Positions 46,319 through 58,349 of a stretch of DNA of 64,000 nucleotides are shown here, in pieces. Position numbers and translations under genes: made by a program. Below the pieces are notes generated by a model, which did no database searches, was not told the origin of the DNA, and saw only the letters and a list, made by a program, of their open reading frames with translations. This DNA comes from Cerrena zonata (Eukaryota; Basidiomycota; Agaricomycetes; Polyporales; Cerrenaceae). The stretch is from NCBI GenBank assembly GCA_038087015.1, contig JASBNA010000097.1, forward strand, positions 51,001 through 115,000, written 5' to 3'. Numbering within the stretch: the stretch's first letter is position 1; every line of letters begins with the position of its first letter.

Positions 46319-47400
46319 TCAAGCCCTGAAAAGTTACATCTGTTGGGTCAATCATTACTATTAGCCATAGAAGCCATGTAGTTTATGAAAGCACAGTGTT
46401 GTAAGTTAAGCTACACTTATGAAACAAATAGAAGGACTATCATAAAGGCTCCTCAATTCTTAGAGTTCAGTTTGGTGACTTATGAAGGTTAATTGAGATC
46501 ATGCAGACCAGGGCACTCTCAACAGTCTCCTGCCTGATCAGGTAGCTCACACATCTTAGTGCAGAACAGTAAGCATCTTATATGCTGTTGGGAATTGTAA
46601 CACATATTTTTTATTTGAATATTTTTAATATACACCAAAAATGTGAAAGTAAAGACTGCAGGGAATGCGAGAGACTATCACTCACTGATGCAAGAGCACA
46701 CTAAGTCTAACAGGTCTAATTGACTATATATCTAATGCCATATGAGACCTTTTACATCTACATTGTCTATGCTGGATTTTTGTATCTAATCTTCTTATAG
46801 TTGTCACCTCTGCCAAATCACTGTAGCTATGGTGAAGATCAACTGAAAAGGCTCTAGTTTACTTACAGCAGTTTGCATGACTATTTGAAATTCAATATTA
46901 ATCAAGTCTTTTTCCTCCGAGTCTGCACTTGCTTATGTCAACTGATCAGTAACAAGCATGTAACATTGCCTAGAATAAAAGCTGCTTATGACAAGTCTGA
47001 GTCTGAGGCTTATAGTAAGCTCATAATTTAGCACCCATAGGTAAGGGCTAAGTTTAATAAGGGCCTGTGCAACATTAGAAGATATTAAGTAATGCATTAT
47101 TATTATTAAGATGAGAAGGCCATGGACTTGGTAACAGAAACCCTGTATATTGCTCCATTAAGCTTGTCTCAAAAATACTCTTTACTATGTAGAAGTAGCT
47201 GTCTTTTTCTCTCCAGCAATACTATTCTACTATACCCTATACAGAACCAGTCCCAACTTAAAATAAGCTATGAAGCATGATGAGGAGTTGCATACACTTT
47301 GGGAGCACCATCATTGGACATTGGACTATTAGTTACAAATGCATTATTTGTGACAATCAGTGACAGCTGTCATGACAGAGGAAAGTAAAGGAACTTGATT
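46319..47400. other. Unassigned AT-rich sequence
   Basis: No gene is supported. The open frame at 46133-46381 starts within the family B element and is an element artefact. Nothing specific is recognised in the remainder. Confidence 0.3.
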
Positions 47401-47886
47401 CACTGGGTATTAGCTAGGATTTTATGATGTTAAAAAGTGGGTAAGATTTTAATAAGATTCAGCTAGATATTTCAATTTCTTGACTGTAAAAAAGTTTTTT
47501 AAATTCAACATTGTTATAACATCTTTTGCTTATAAAAATTGAATAAAGATTTTGAATTCTATGTTATGTAAAACTCTCCGATACTTTACCTATTAGTTTA
47601 TTAGTTTACTTATCAGGTAAACTCTAAGTTATATTAGAGTATAAATGAGTTACTAAGTCAATTAGGAAGTTAACTGGTAGGCTAATAGACTAATAGGTGA
47701 AGTATCAGAGGATTTTATATGATATAGAACTTAGAATCTTTACTTAATTTTTATGTGCAAAAGATATTATAACAATTTTGAATTCTAAAAACTTTTTTAC
47801 AGGCAAAAAATTGAAATATCTAGCTGAATCTTATTAAAATCTTACCTCATTTTTTAACATCATAAAATCCCAGCTAATACCCAGTG
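47401..47886. mobile_element. Family D miniature element
   Basis: The left end is CACTGGGTATTAGCTAGGAT and the right end is AATCCCAGCTAATACCCAGTG read on the + strand, a near-perfect inverted pair. The triplet ATT is duplicated at 47398-47400 and 47887-47889. Inverted similarity continues for about 180 bp (TAAGATTTTAATAAGATTCA against TGAATCTTATTAAAATCTTA). The centre (47580-47700) consists of imperfect TAGTTTATTAGTTTAC-type words. It has no coding content. Confidence 0.9.
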
Positions 47887-48009
47887 ATTGAATTTCACAT
47901 AAGTAGCTATGCAAATGACTATAACTTGTGGGTAAAAAATAATTACACAATATCTCATATATATATGATGCTGTAAGATGACCTGTTGCTTTTTGCTAAC
48001 TATCCATTG

Positions 48010-48237
48010 CCTCTTCTAGAGTTTGAACCTCACCTGTCAATGTTGCAATCTCTTCATCAGCTTCATCTAATAATTCTCTAAAACTTTTAAGACATTACAT
48101 CATCTTCTCTCTGTATGCCTCCATAGCTAATGCTTTATTCTATTGTATGAGCATGAGGTCTGAGATAAAGCTAGTGTTGGCAGTAGTTTGCTCTTTGAGG
48201 GCATCAACCTGATTGTTCTAGTTGGACATTTTGGAAC
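48010..48237 (-). pseudogene. Coiled-coil protein remnant
   Basis: From an ATG at about 48232 the minus strand reads a frame rich in Glu, Ala, Leu and Lys (NNQVDALKEQTTANTSFISD, then ALAMEAYREKMM, then ELLDEADEEIATLTGEVQTL), with TAG at the fourth codon and two more stops where Gln would fit. The heptad-like spacing of Leu and Ala suggests a coiled coil. The origin and function are unknown. The DNA to the right on the same strand has similar helical fragments (for example MEESVRLKEYYKSIL near 49300), so they may be pieces of one gene. Confidence 0.45.
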
Positions 48238-49439
48238 ATGGAAGATGGCAAGATATCTGAGTGGAGATCCTATTGTCAAACCAATTCATCAGCATTAAGC
48301 ATACAGAAAGTTATAAAGACTGTTACCCTTGCAAAAATGCCTGCTTTGTGTCATTATCATTCTGATCATTATTATTTTGCACCCTGCTCCACAATGTAGC
48401 TCAATAATCATTTCATTCTAGATGCATTTTGCACTTCAGATATCTTGGTAATGCTGAAGACTGTAGCAATACCATTGCACAGTCTAAATAAACAATATGA
48501 CCTGTTAGTATTTTTGTGAGTTAGCTTTCAAATTTAATATAAAGATAGTATCCTCCTACCATATGAGATTCAACTAATGCAAGCCCCACTACTGTTGCAA
48601 AAGACAGAATAGCAGATGCAACACACTATGCAAAGATGTGGATTTTTATGATCAGCCTGGTCATTGGAAGTAGATAGCCATCCAGATACATTTGAGTCAT
48701 TGTTGGATGCAGATAGATGCTCTGACAGGTCTGAGTCATTGTCAGATGCAAACTCTATAGGTTATAGCAAGATAGAAAAAGATGAGGACAATAGAAAATA
48801 CAAATAAGTAGGCAATTGATTTCAATCTCACTGATCATGTACAGATGCTTTATCATCCAAGTCACAATCATAATAGGAGGCTATGTATACTATCTAATGC
48901 TATCTGTCTATCTCTTCTTCAGGTGACAAATTTAAGAGACTATTTGTATACTCAGGATATATAACTCTTGTCCTATTTCTCTCATCTTCTTCTTTATTTT
49001 GCTTTATGACTCATAATTGCTACTCTCTCAGCCTCTATCACTCCAAGACACTTTATAAGATCATGAAAATGTGCCTCATTTCTAGATTGTTCTTGATATA
49101 AGGAAAACATTCACAATTTTCAAGCAGTCTACTTACTATTGAGAGGCAGTTTGAGTATTACTCAAAAGTTCTAGAAATTATTCAGAATCAACAGACAATT
49201 GCTCTTGAAGATTTTTACTCACTGTTTGATCTTGTGGTCATTGTTATCTATTTTAGTTCAGAATACTCTTATAGTACTCTTTCAATCTAACTGATTCTTC
49301 CATTTCAGACAGAAATTGATGTCAGAGCTTCATCATGCAGTGATTGCACACCTATAACAAGCAATATGCTCTTAAATAGTCTATTAGTAAACTATGCTGC
49401 AGTTATAATGTACAAAAAAAATAAACTGCAGGATAGGCC
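48238..49439. other. Unassigned sequence with scattered helical fragments
   Basis: No continuous gene is supported. Minus-strand pieces around 49140-49310 read as Gln/Glu/Leu-rich helices interrupted by stops. Two imperfect copies of a GATGCAGATAGATGCTCTGA / GATGCAAACTC block occur at 48700-48760. Confidence 0.3.
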
Positions 49440-49656
49440 ATAGATTGACTGGTAAGTAAGCTAATAAACTAATAGGTAAATTACCAGAGGATTTTATATA
49501 ACATAGAATTCAGAATTTTTGCTCTATTTTTATGTGCAAAAGATGTTATAATAATTTTAAAACTTTTTTATAGTCAAAAATTGAAATATCTAGCTAAATC
49601 TTATTAAAATCTTATCACACTTTTTAACATTATAAAATTCCAGCTAATACCCAGTG
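49440..49656. mobile_element. Family D miniature element, right part only
   Basis: The sequence matches the right half of the complete copy at 47401-47886: an AGCTAATAAACTAATAGGTA block, GAGGATTTTATATAACATAG, and the right end CCAGCTAATACCCAGTG (ends 49656). The left half is missing. The left limit is approximate. Confidence 0.7.
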
Positions 49657-49920
49657 TAGTATTTCTGTTAGAACTGTAACTGGTAAGAATTAAGGAGTTG
49701 CCAAATAATTCTCTTCTGTATTACTCTATATAAAAACTGTTCATGATGTGGAAGAAAGATATAATCTGACAGCAGGTATCATTAGCTTCATCTCACAGGG
49801 AAAGAATATCTTGGGTAAAATCTTTATTTGAATTTATCAGTTCACTCTTAAGACATGCTTAATAGTCAGAGAGAATGATTTGTAGCAATGGTGCAAATAG
49901 CTTACATTATTGGCTTGATC

Positions 49921-50115
49921 TTATAAGACAAGCAATCTCTCTAGTATAGTGCAATAATCTGTCTCCTGCATCTCTAGTGACTTCTGTGCCCTTCTGCTCT
50001 CTTCTAGGTATGACTCTAAACTTCTTTGAAGGTGTTGAAGTAAGGAATCTTTAGATAGAGATAACTGAGCAAGAATTTCTCTGAATGACAGAAGATTACC
50101 TATGTACATGAGCAA
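49921..50115 (-). pseudogene. Helical protein fragment
   Basis: A 64-residue minus-strand frame rich in Leu, Glu, Ser and Arg (LQHLQRSLESYLEESRRAQK) with a predicted coiled-coil look. It may belong with the coiled-coil remnant at 48.0-48.2 kb, separated by the family D insertion at 49.44-49.66 kb. No domain is recognised, and the frame may be a chance survivor. Confidence 0.35.
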
Positions 50116-51469
50116 AATATGATAAGTGACTTACTTATAGGTAGATATGACTAAATAAGCTCTATTTTCTGCTGAGAGAACAATAATATAAATAGATTTT
50201 ATGGTCATGCAATCAATTATTTGTTTGCAGTGCATCAGACAATGTTCACTATTGAGATGATGTTTCAAGATGTGTTCTTGACAGAAGACATGCCCTGATA
50301 TGAGAGACTCAGAGTCAGTGATGGTGGAGTCAAATAGACAGATGGAACCTACTACAGAGTAGGACCACAGAGTTAATTGTTTCTTCATTAGCAATAGTGA
50401 AAGATTCATACAAGAATCTGCAAACCAGCATCATTGCTATTAATTTATATCAGCCAGCCAGAGGGGACTCTAAGATAGATGGTATATAGGCTGTTAATAC
50501 CATGGACATCAAAAGTTGCCTCAATTATGGTAACATTCCCACATAGTACTGTGCATACAATGAAATAATATGTACAATTGATCATCTGTATTGCATTCTA
50601 TCCAGATTGACTCTCAACATAGCTGTACTTTTTTCAATGGCTCATAATCAATCACTCATACCACCAGATCCTGTTACTACTAAATACAACTGCTTGTTGG
50701 AACAGTTTGAGCAAGATGAAGTTGCAACTACATTCCAAGACCTGTCACACTTCAGTCATTCCTTTCAACTACTATCATTACTTGTCATGAATGGTGGCTT
50801 TACAAGTGACATTTCTCCTGAGTTGAATGCACTGATGAGTCCAGTTAGCATCAGCAAGTATGCCCATCTATATCACCTGATGTTTTTGAGGAAAGAACTC
50901 TTACAACTCTAGGAATTGCCTAACACTTCTTTCTTACATTTTGCCCATGATGCATCATTCATACTTTATAACCTCTATGATTGTACACTATTTTGTCATG
51001 TTGCTGAGGCAAATCAAGGACACTCTGCTTTATTCTCCAATAAGGGAGTCAATAGCAAATTTCTTTGGTTTGAGAACAAGATGTTTGGTATTTTACAGAC
51101 ACCAAAGTGTATGGGTCTGGTCAACACTGAAAGACTTTCTTTAAGGGTATCTAGGCATTCAAGAATGTGGATGACTTCCCCAATAAGTGTTTGGCAGAGG
51201 GTGGCATGCACAGAAAGTCAGTGGAACATTCTATGATATAACATGAAGTACCAATTGGACCTAGAAGCTGCTCTGGTAGTTGAGACTGGTATGTTGATTA
51301 TATCCAAAACATACATTTCTGAAAACTCATATTACCAGGGTCACATTTTATATATAATTTTGACACCTCCTCACCCTATGTCATACTCATTCATACTTGT
51401 CAAATCATGGGGCTAATGATGCACCTCATCTTTGGGCTTGCTAGATAGCCAACAATTCTTCTCATGCTA
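50116..51469. other. Unassigned region with open + strand frames
   Basis: Two adjacent + strand frames (50607-50912 and 50916-51236) are longer than expected for such AT-rich DNA, contain Phe/His/Ser-rich segments (TFQDLSHFSHSFQLLSLL) and are separated by a single TAG. They could be a decayed gene, possibly 5' exons of the Tnp2-type relic interrupted by the family B element, but I see no diagnostic motif. Confidence 0.35.
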
Positions 51470-51958
51470 TACTGGGTATAATACAGAACTTTTAGGTATA
51501 AAAAAGTAAGAAAATATTTTGGAAAAAATCCCAGCTTTTTTACTAGACTTTGCACTCTAAAAAATCAAAAAGAATTTAGAATAGTTGTAAAATCTTTTGT
51601 AGTTAAAGAAGATGAAAAGATTCAGAATATCTAGTTCCAGAAGAAGTTCTATCACTTAACCTACAGGCCTATTGACCTACTTACTAGTTGACTTATAGCT
51701 ATATTAGACTATTAGTAAGCAAGTTGATAAGTTAACAAGTTAATTTCTAGGCTAACAAACTAGTTTGTTCAGTGATAGAGAATTTTATGAGATCAAAGAT
51801 TCTGAGTTCTTTCATTTTCTTTAATTGCAACAGAATCTACAACTATTCTGAATCTTTTTTGATTTTCTAAAGTGCAAAGTTTAGTAAAAAAAGCTGGGAT
51901 TTTTTCTAACATCTTTCCTTGCTTTTTTATGCCTAAAAGTTCTGTATTATACCCAGTG
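51470..51958. mobile_element. Family B miniature element, complete copy
   Basis: The left end is TACTGGGTATAATACAG (first base changed) and the right end TGTATTATACCCAGTG. The triplet CTA is duplicated at 51467-51469 and 51959-51961. It is 489 bp long. It keeps the uninterrupted TAACCTACAGGCCTATTGACC block, the empty-site reference for the nested insertion at 22980. The interior has arms with GCTATATTAGACTATTAGTAA and its inverted relatives; no coding content. Confidence 0.9.
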
Positions 51959-52199
51959 CTAGGCTTTCATTGTATTGTGAAAATTGCATTGACAGTTGTG
52001 AAGGGTCAAGCTTAGCAAAACAAAGTATAGAAACAGATTACAATCTATCCCACCACTTTGTTCCATCATTAACATCTCAATCCAGTCACACATGCTTACG
52101 TTTGCTGTCCACAATATTTTGCCCTTTACCAACCTCATAAAGCACCTTCTCAATACACATATCAGGAATTTCAAGATGAAAATAGTTGTGAAGCAGTGT

Positions 52200-54591
52200 T
52201 ATTTCAGATACATACAATTTGCTCCAAAGAGTATACCCTTGCTTTCTGTCTTTATGTTCATCAAGATATGAAGGAATAGGTTGGAAGATTGCTGTCCCGC
52301 CCAGACATTGATGAGCTTCTCAACAAGTCTTGAGTCCAACAATCTATAAGATTCATAGAAGACATATAGTATGGATCAATTCTGAAGGACTTTCTTGGAC
52401 CTGATGTTATCACTACATTTGCTATGCAGTCACTTGACAATTCTACCCTGAATCTCATTTTTAGTCTTGGCATCAATGGCTTCAATTTCTATCAAAACTT
52501 ACAAGCCAAGCAAAAGTCCTCATTGATAGGAATATACATAATATGCTTGAACTTACCCCCTGACATTTGCTAGCTTCCAGAGAATACTTATCTTGTTGGC
52601 ATCATACCAGGCCCCAATAAACCAAACCTTGATCAACTCAACTATGCACTAGAATTGCTTACCAAAGACTTGGTTCCATTTTGGGTATTCAGAGTGTGGT
52701 ATACTTATATGGGTGGACATCCAAATAGATGTCTCATACATGCAGCTCTTATCCCCCTGGTGACTGACCTCCTTGCTACATGTCAAGTTGCAGGCTTTGG
52801 TTCTATCAACCATTGGTTCTTTTGTAGCTTCTGTTATCTTACAATGGATGAAATAGAGCAACTTAATCTATTACTTTGGCCCCAGAGGACTTTTGAAATG
52901 CATTAAGATGCTGCTCTTGCATGAAAAAATGTATGCTGTAAGACCAAATGGCAAAAGATCTTTGACAAATATAGCATACAGTGATCTGCCTTATTGAATC
53001 TTCCCTACTGGAATGCAATCCTATTTACCATAATTGACTTTATGCACAACCATTATCTTGGTTTATTTCAGTATCACATTCAGAAAATCTGGGAAATCTC
53101 AATTGCGGTTCAGGATGGCAAGGGTTATGCTGATCTATCAGGACCTCCCTGGCCTCACCCAGATGATCAGATGATGGCACAAGTAAACTCTGTGCTACTC
53201 TTGCGCAATTATAAAATCTTATACCTATGGATAAAAGTACTCTTTGGTACTTTTGTGTTAATTGCAATTTACAGAGATCTAAGAAGAAAAGAGAGTTAAT
53301 CAAAGCACTCAAAAAATGGGTAAGCACTACTCCAGTGTGATTTCTGTATATTATAGTAAGCTTAGTAACAATGTCACTTTAGAAGAAAGCACCTGAGGCA
53401 GAAGAAACTACTAATCTAGTAAGAAAGTCTATTTTACTTATGACTGTTCTGACAGTGACTATTTGCAAAGGCTGTGGATGCTAATAATATGACACCAACT
53501 TTACCCCTGATAAATATGGAAGGACTTTCCACTTTAGCCAAGGCCACTTAGAAATTGATCTTGACCAATTGCACACTTTCTATAGTCTCTAAGAAGAAGA
53601 CAGTATTGATAGAACTCTGTCAGTTGTATGAGCTTTTCACACTCAGTACAAACTTAGAGTTAGCTCAGCAGATAATTCAAATGGCAAGTACCTATGAGAA
53701 TCTTTGCACTGCTATCATGCTAATATTTAGACCAGGTCTAACAATGCACACCACCAGCTTCAGTACAGGATAATACAACTAATATCATTAGTTGTGGTGT
53801 ACTGAAGGATATACATGATGATATAGAGGCTGTACAAATGCCAAGTTGGTTGCAGCTAGCACCAAAGGGCTTCAGGATAACCTCATATGGTAAGCTGAGT
53901 GCCAATGAATGGTGAGTAGCCTGTACCATTCATATTCCTTTCACTTTGATTTGACTTTGGGGTGATATGGGTGAAGATGATTGTAAATAGAAAATGCATG
54001 ACAATTACTTACAACTTGTTTGCATTGTAAACATTGCAGGTTCTCTATGCATTTCAGAGGAAGATATCAAGGTCTATGAGACATCTATTCTCAATTACTT
54101 GTATGGTATAAAGGACCTGTACAAGAAAATCACCCTCAAACCCAACCATCACATTGCAGTTCATCTGACAGTATTCCTTTGTAAATTTGGTCCAGTTCAT
54201 TCATGGCACACCTATATGTTCAAGCAGTTCAATTATATATTACAGAGTATGAAGATAAACAAACAAGCAGGTATGTCAACATACATTTTTTTCTATTCGT
54301 GTGGTTATAACTTAGTGAACTTCACCTAGGTCAGATGGAAATTACATTCATGAACCAAGTTGCTCAGGCATCAAACTTGAGGCCAACATTTCAACATCTT
54401 ACTATACAAGAGATGATGGGGGACATTATTAATGGTTACTTAAATATTATTATTATCAATGAAGACTCTAAGGGCATCCATATTTGAGATGCTTTGAGCC
54501 TCCAGAAACTTGCTGGAGGCATCAGAATTACTTCCAAGTGATGTGTTGTCAAAGATTTAGATGAAGATGTGTGGCAGTCATTGCTACAATA
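52200..54591 (+). pseudogene. Tnp2-type (CACTA superfamily) transposase pseudogene
   Basis: A transposase of the Tnp2/En-Spm type found in Agaricomycetes. Blocks in order: GRLLSRPDIDELLNKS (52277-52324), INGFNFYQNLQAKQKSSLIG (52471-52530), NTYLVGIIPGPNKPNLDQLN (about 52585-52640), RCLIHAALIPLVTDLLA (about 52725-52780), FFCSFCYLTMDEIEQL (about 52820-52865), and LPYWNAILFTIIDFMHNHYL (about 52998-53055), where the IDFMHN block is a catalytic-region signature. Later blocks are WLQLAPKGF (about 53845), GKLSANEW (about 53890), PNHHIAVHL (about 54142) and FGPVHSWHTYMFKQFNYIL (about 54187-54242). Several stops stand where Trp or Arg is expected (for example 52265, 52325 and 52957). The N-terminal exons are unclear, and the 3' end is interrupted by a family C element at 54592. 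It is a candidate former driver of the CACT-ended miniature elements. Confidence 0.8.
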
Positions 54592-54964
54592 CACTGGGCC
54601 GGAAACCAGATTCTAGGCCTAATAAAAAGGTGAAAAATCAGTTATAAAATGTAATAATTTTCCAGTAACTTTCTAGTCAATAAAATAAAATAAAATTCAG
54701 AGTTCTTGCAATATTCTGCATATGCAAAAAATTAATCTAAAGCTGTAAGTTTTTATCACAAAAAAATGTGTCTTCAGTGGGAATTTACAGTTTTAAGCTC
54801 CATATTCTATAAAGATCTTGTTTAATTCTTGTATTTACAAAATGCTATCAAAAATCTGAATTTTATTTTGTTTTTTTGACTGGAAAGTTACTTAAAAATC
54901 ATTACATTTTATGACTGATTTTTCACTTTTTCATTGGGCTTAGAATTTGGTTTTTGGCCCAGTG
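54592..54964. mobile_element. Family C miniature element
   Basis: The left end is CACTGGGCCGGAAACCAG and the right end TTTTTGGCCCAGTG; it is 373 bp long. The flanking triplets are ATA and TTA, a duplication with one mismatch. The inverted blocks are the same as in the copies at 22980 and 33913. It sits at the 3' end of the recognisable Tnp2-type reading frame. Confidence 0.85.
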
Positions 54965-57649
54965 TTATAATGAATATGAAACTTTCATAGACATTATATC
55001 TCTGAGTGAGATACTATATCACTATTGTCAGACCTCTTATATATTGCCCTTGATATCACAGCCATGTGTCCATGTTTTACCTCTAGATCATGTATGTGTC
55101 CCCATTGTCATACCATATCACTATTGATTATCATAATTTGACTTCCAGCTTCTACAGATGCTAAGGCAGTATAAGAATGATCACAATATGGAGATGGTTT
55201 GGCCTGATACTCTGGAAGTTACAGATTGGCAGGAAGAGGATTCCACTATGAACTTCTAACACTGTGATACATATTTTGTCTCTGTAGCACATCTTACCAT
55301 TTGATCTTTTATTCATCTCTTTCTTGTATACTTGGTTTAAAATTTGAGTGTGTCATCTATGCTTTTCACTGCCTTCCTATTATGTCACAATCAGAACTAA
55401 TGAAGATACAAATTCAAAAAAAAATATGTGTAAATATCACATATATTGTATGTTGTTTTCTAATCATAATCAGGAGTAATTATAATTATCTTGATGTTGT
55501 ATATGTACACATGACCAAATTGGAACTCAGTCTCACAGTTCAAACTTAAAGCATCTACACTTGTTATCACTGAGACTTACACTAAACTAGTGCTAGTCTA
55601 CTTTTCACCACTCTTTGGATATCTGGGTAGTCTATGGCTATGCTCTTCAACTCATCACAATACCCCCTATTTGAACTTTACTCACTACAAAATGTTGCTC
55701 TCTATAGAGCCTACAAACTCTGATATTAAACATGTTCTTGTAACAAAGAAACACTTGCTACCAGTCTATTTCCAACATATCATCACTAAGGAGATCACCC
55801 AGCTTGTGAAAAAGTATAAGATAACACTGTCCCTATTGCTCCATATCATCTATGTCAGCCAGTATGCATTATTGTTTGACATATCCAAGTTACTAGTACT
55901 GATATATAAGTTATCAGCAAGAAATGGCAACCAAAGATGAGTCCCAAAGCAAAGACTCAAATGAAGAAGCCTGACATCAGGATCATTGATCTAGGTTTTC
56001 CTTAATTCTCACTTTGCTTTTCAGTGCACAACTCATATACTTTACAATTAACAGATTCTGCTTCTTTTTATCACATCCATTTGCCCTTTTGTGCTTTCCT
56101 AGAAATAATGAAAGATTACTATCATTATTGTCAACTATTGAGAGCACTCCTTGACTGGTGCCCACAACTACAACAAGCCTTAATTGAGAACAATATCTTC
56201 TCTCTACCTATCAGTACATCCATATCTCCTTGGTATTAAATGCTTCCCTCACCTTTATGTATGAAGTGTGCAATTGCAGCCAAATATATCTACCAAATTT
56301 CTTCACTATTGCATAACTCTGGTATAGAACCTCCTTCACTACCTGCTGGGTTCACAACAAGTAGCTGTGCTCACAACTACAATCAAACTATTTAGAGCAG
56401 ATGAAGACAGTATTCTGGGGAGCTAGGTAATGTCCTATTTAATGATAAACCTTTCTTCATTCTCTGATATATAAATTTAGATGCCTACAGTTAGACTATT
56501 ATATGCTTTCATACTATTATGTTTGTAGTACTTCAATTGTTCCAGAAATCTATTCAGCATTTTGTTGGTTTTTGCTCTGCATGTCTTGCTGCCTGTCACA
56601 GACTAAGACAATTGCAAACATGGCTATCTGAGGTATGGTGAATACATCAATAGCAATCACTCTGTACCATCATATTACAAAACAATCATCCACTCTCTCA
56701 CTTCACTGGCACTATTCTCCCCCGCATTGGATGGCAGTCCCTCAACAGATTTCTATCGCAATTGAATAATCAGGCTCATCCCATATAGATTGAGCACACT
56801 ATGCAAGATCCTGTGGCAATTCCTGTCAGCTTTATACTGAGTACCTTAGTGCAGGGAGTGCAAGGCACAAGATAATTGTCAAGATGCTCTGGAGCCCCCT
56901 ACATATACACACACAATTGTATCTATGAAGTGGTTGCTAGCAATCTAATATACAAAATAACCTTACTATAAGCTAAGTACATAGTTCACAAGGTGATAAG
57001 TGAGATGTCTAATATTAACTCCCCATAAATGCTGAAAGGAGATGTTCGCTATATGCATATATATAGTGAAAGGCAATGCAATGATTGCAAATTATAAATT
57101 TGCAATTGGAGGCATGATGTGACTAATGTTATCACCTGATCATGAGTCCGATCATGAGTTTGAATGCACAGAACCTATATTATATATACAATATCTGTGC
57201 AAAACATATTCAGCACCCTATTGTTAGAACACTAGTACCTGACAGCTTTGTAATTACAGAACCCTCAATTGCCTTTAAGGTTTTGTGTATATTGAGGTCA
57301 CCTGTGAATAATACACAAGTGAGTAGATATTAAATAACAGTATATAACTACTCAGTTGTAAATAGCTGTCTTGTGATATGCAAACACAGTTGTTAATGAG
57401 ATACACTTATATCTAGAAACAATTGCAGTAGGTTAACAACTGTACCACAGATAATTCTATAATAAAAACAGAAGTAAGTTAACAATACAATAGGCACAGT
57501 TATAGATTAACATCTGATAACAGAAGACTGGATTGTAAATAGAGAGATATGAACATAGTACAATAGACTAAATTGTTATACAATATTCAATAACAGAAGA
57601 CCCAATTGTAAAATGGAGTATGTCGGAAAAACTAGTGCCCCATCATAAG
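54965..57649. other. Unassigned AT-rich sequence
   Basis: No gene is firmly supported. The first 300 bp on the + strand may still be the C-terminal part of the Tnp2-type relic (a reading ISLSEILYHYCQTSYILP near 55000). Open frames at 55301-55549, 55590-55940 and 56024-56239 are hydrophobic and lack domains. The stretch from 56840 to 57600 shows nothing recognisable. Confidence 0.3.
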
Positions 57650-57865
57650 GGGTCTTAATGGCATTAGGATCCCCTAATGCCGAGGCGGCATTGAGACCGC
57701 ATTGGATAAGAAGAGTAACCATTGGAATGATATTCCAATGGGCATCAGAATGCTGTACCCGGGCCATACCAATAGGCATTGAGAGGGCCATTAGGGCCAG
57801 CTGGCTGATGTCATTGAGAGCGCCTTGGAATGGGCATTGCAATGGACATCGAAGCCATTGCAAAA
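57650..57865. repeat. Cluster of short CATTGG/CATTAG palindromes
   Basis: Several small inverted repeats follow each other. One has arms GGCATTAGG (57660-57668) and CCTAATGCC (57673-57681). Another has CCATTGGAAT (57719-57728) and ATTCCAATGG (57732-57741). Others are less perfect: GGCATTGAGACCGCATTGG, GGCATTGAGAGGGCCATTAG and GGCATTGCAATGGACATCG. The motif (G)GCATT(G/A) and its complement recur at least ten times in 215 bp. The DNA is GC-richer than both flanks. No protein is implied, although open frames exist on both strands. Confidence 0.7.
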
Positions 57866-58020
57866 AAATAATTTCTCCTGTAATGCTGTGACGCCTTTAC
57901 ATCACAGATCTTGTCTATTTGTATTTGATTGTCGTTTATGTATTAATACTGTCATATCTTATCTGAAGGATCTGCTCGAATGTTTAGTAATCAAGTTTGG
58001 TTAATAGAGGAAATTACTTA

Positions 58021-58089
58021 CATCGGTGGGATTGGAACTTGCACGTGCGAAGAAATGAACACCCAGCATAACCACTGAACCATAGGTCC
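58021..58089 (-). ncRNA. tRNA-like pol III promoter (tRNA pseudogene or SINE head)
   Basis: The minus strand from 58089 reads GGACCTATGGTTCAGTGGTT, matching the A-box and D-arm pattern TGGYNNAGTGGTTA. Further on, GTTCCAATCCC (58037-58027) matches the B-box GTTCRANTCC with one change. Spacing between the boxes is right for a tRNA. The 3' side does not provide a complement to the GGACCTA acceptor strand, and no clean anticodon stem is seen, so it is a degenerate tRNA or the 5' part of a tRNA-derived SINE running leftward. Confidence 0.5.
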
Positions 58090-58349
58090 TTTAATAGTAA
58101 AGAAACTCGACTGTATATAGTATATATCTAAGGTTATCTACCTCAAATACAGAGAGAGCAACATCAAGGATAGGGGAATGGGGGCATGAGAAGTGGGGAA
58201 GGGATGGTGGTGGATGGTAGATAGTATATACTTGTATGGGATATACAAGCAATTATCCGGCTACACATGTAGTATAGATTGTGAACTGAGAATGACAAGA
58301 ACTCACAAGGTGACCCAAAAACCGAATGGAAAGCACGAAAATCTATCAC

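Noticed and set aside
57576..57891. Overlapping frames on both strands across the palindrome cluster
   Set aside because: Open frames follow from the palindromic GC-richer sequence; neither has a domain.
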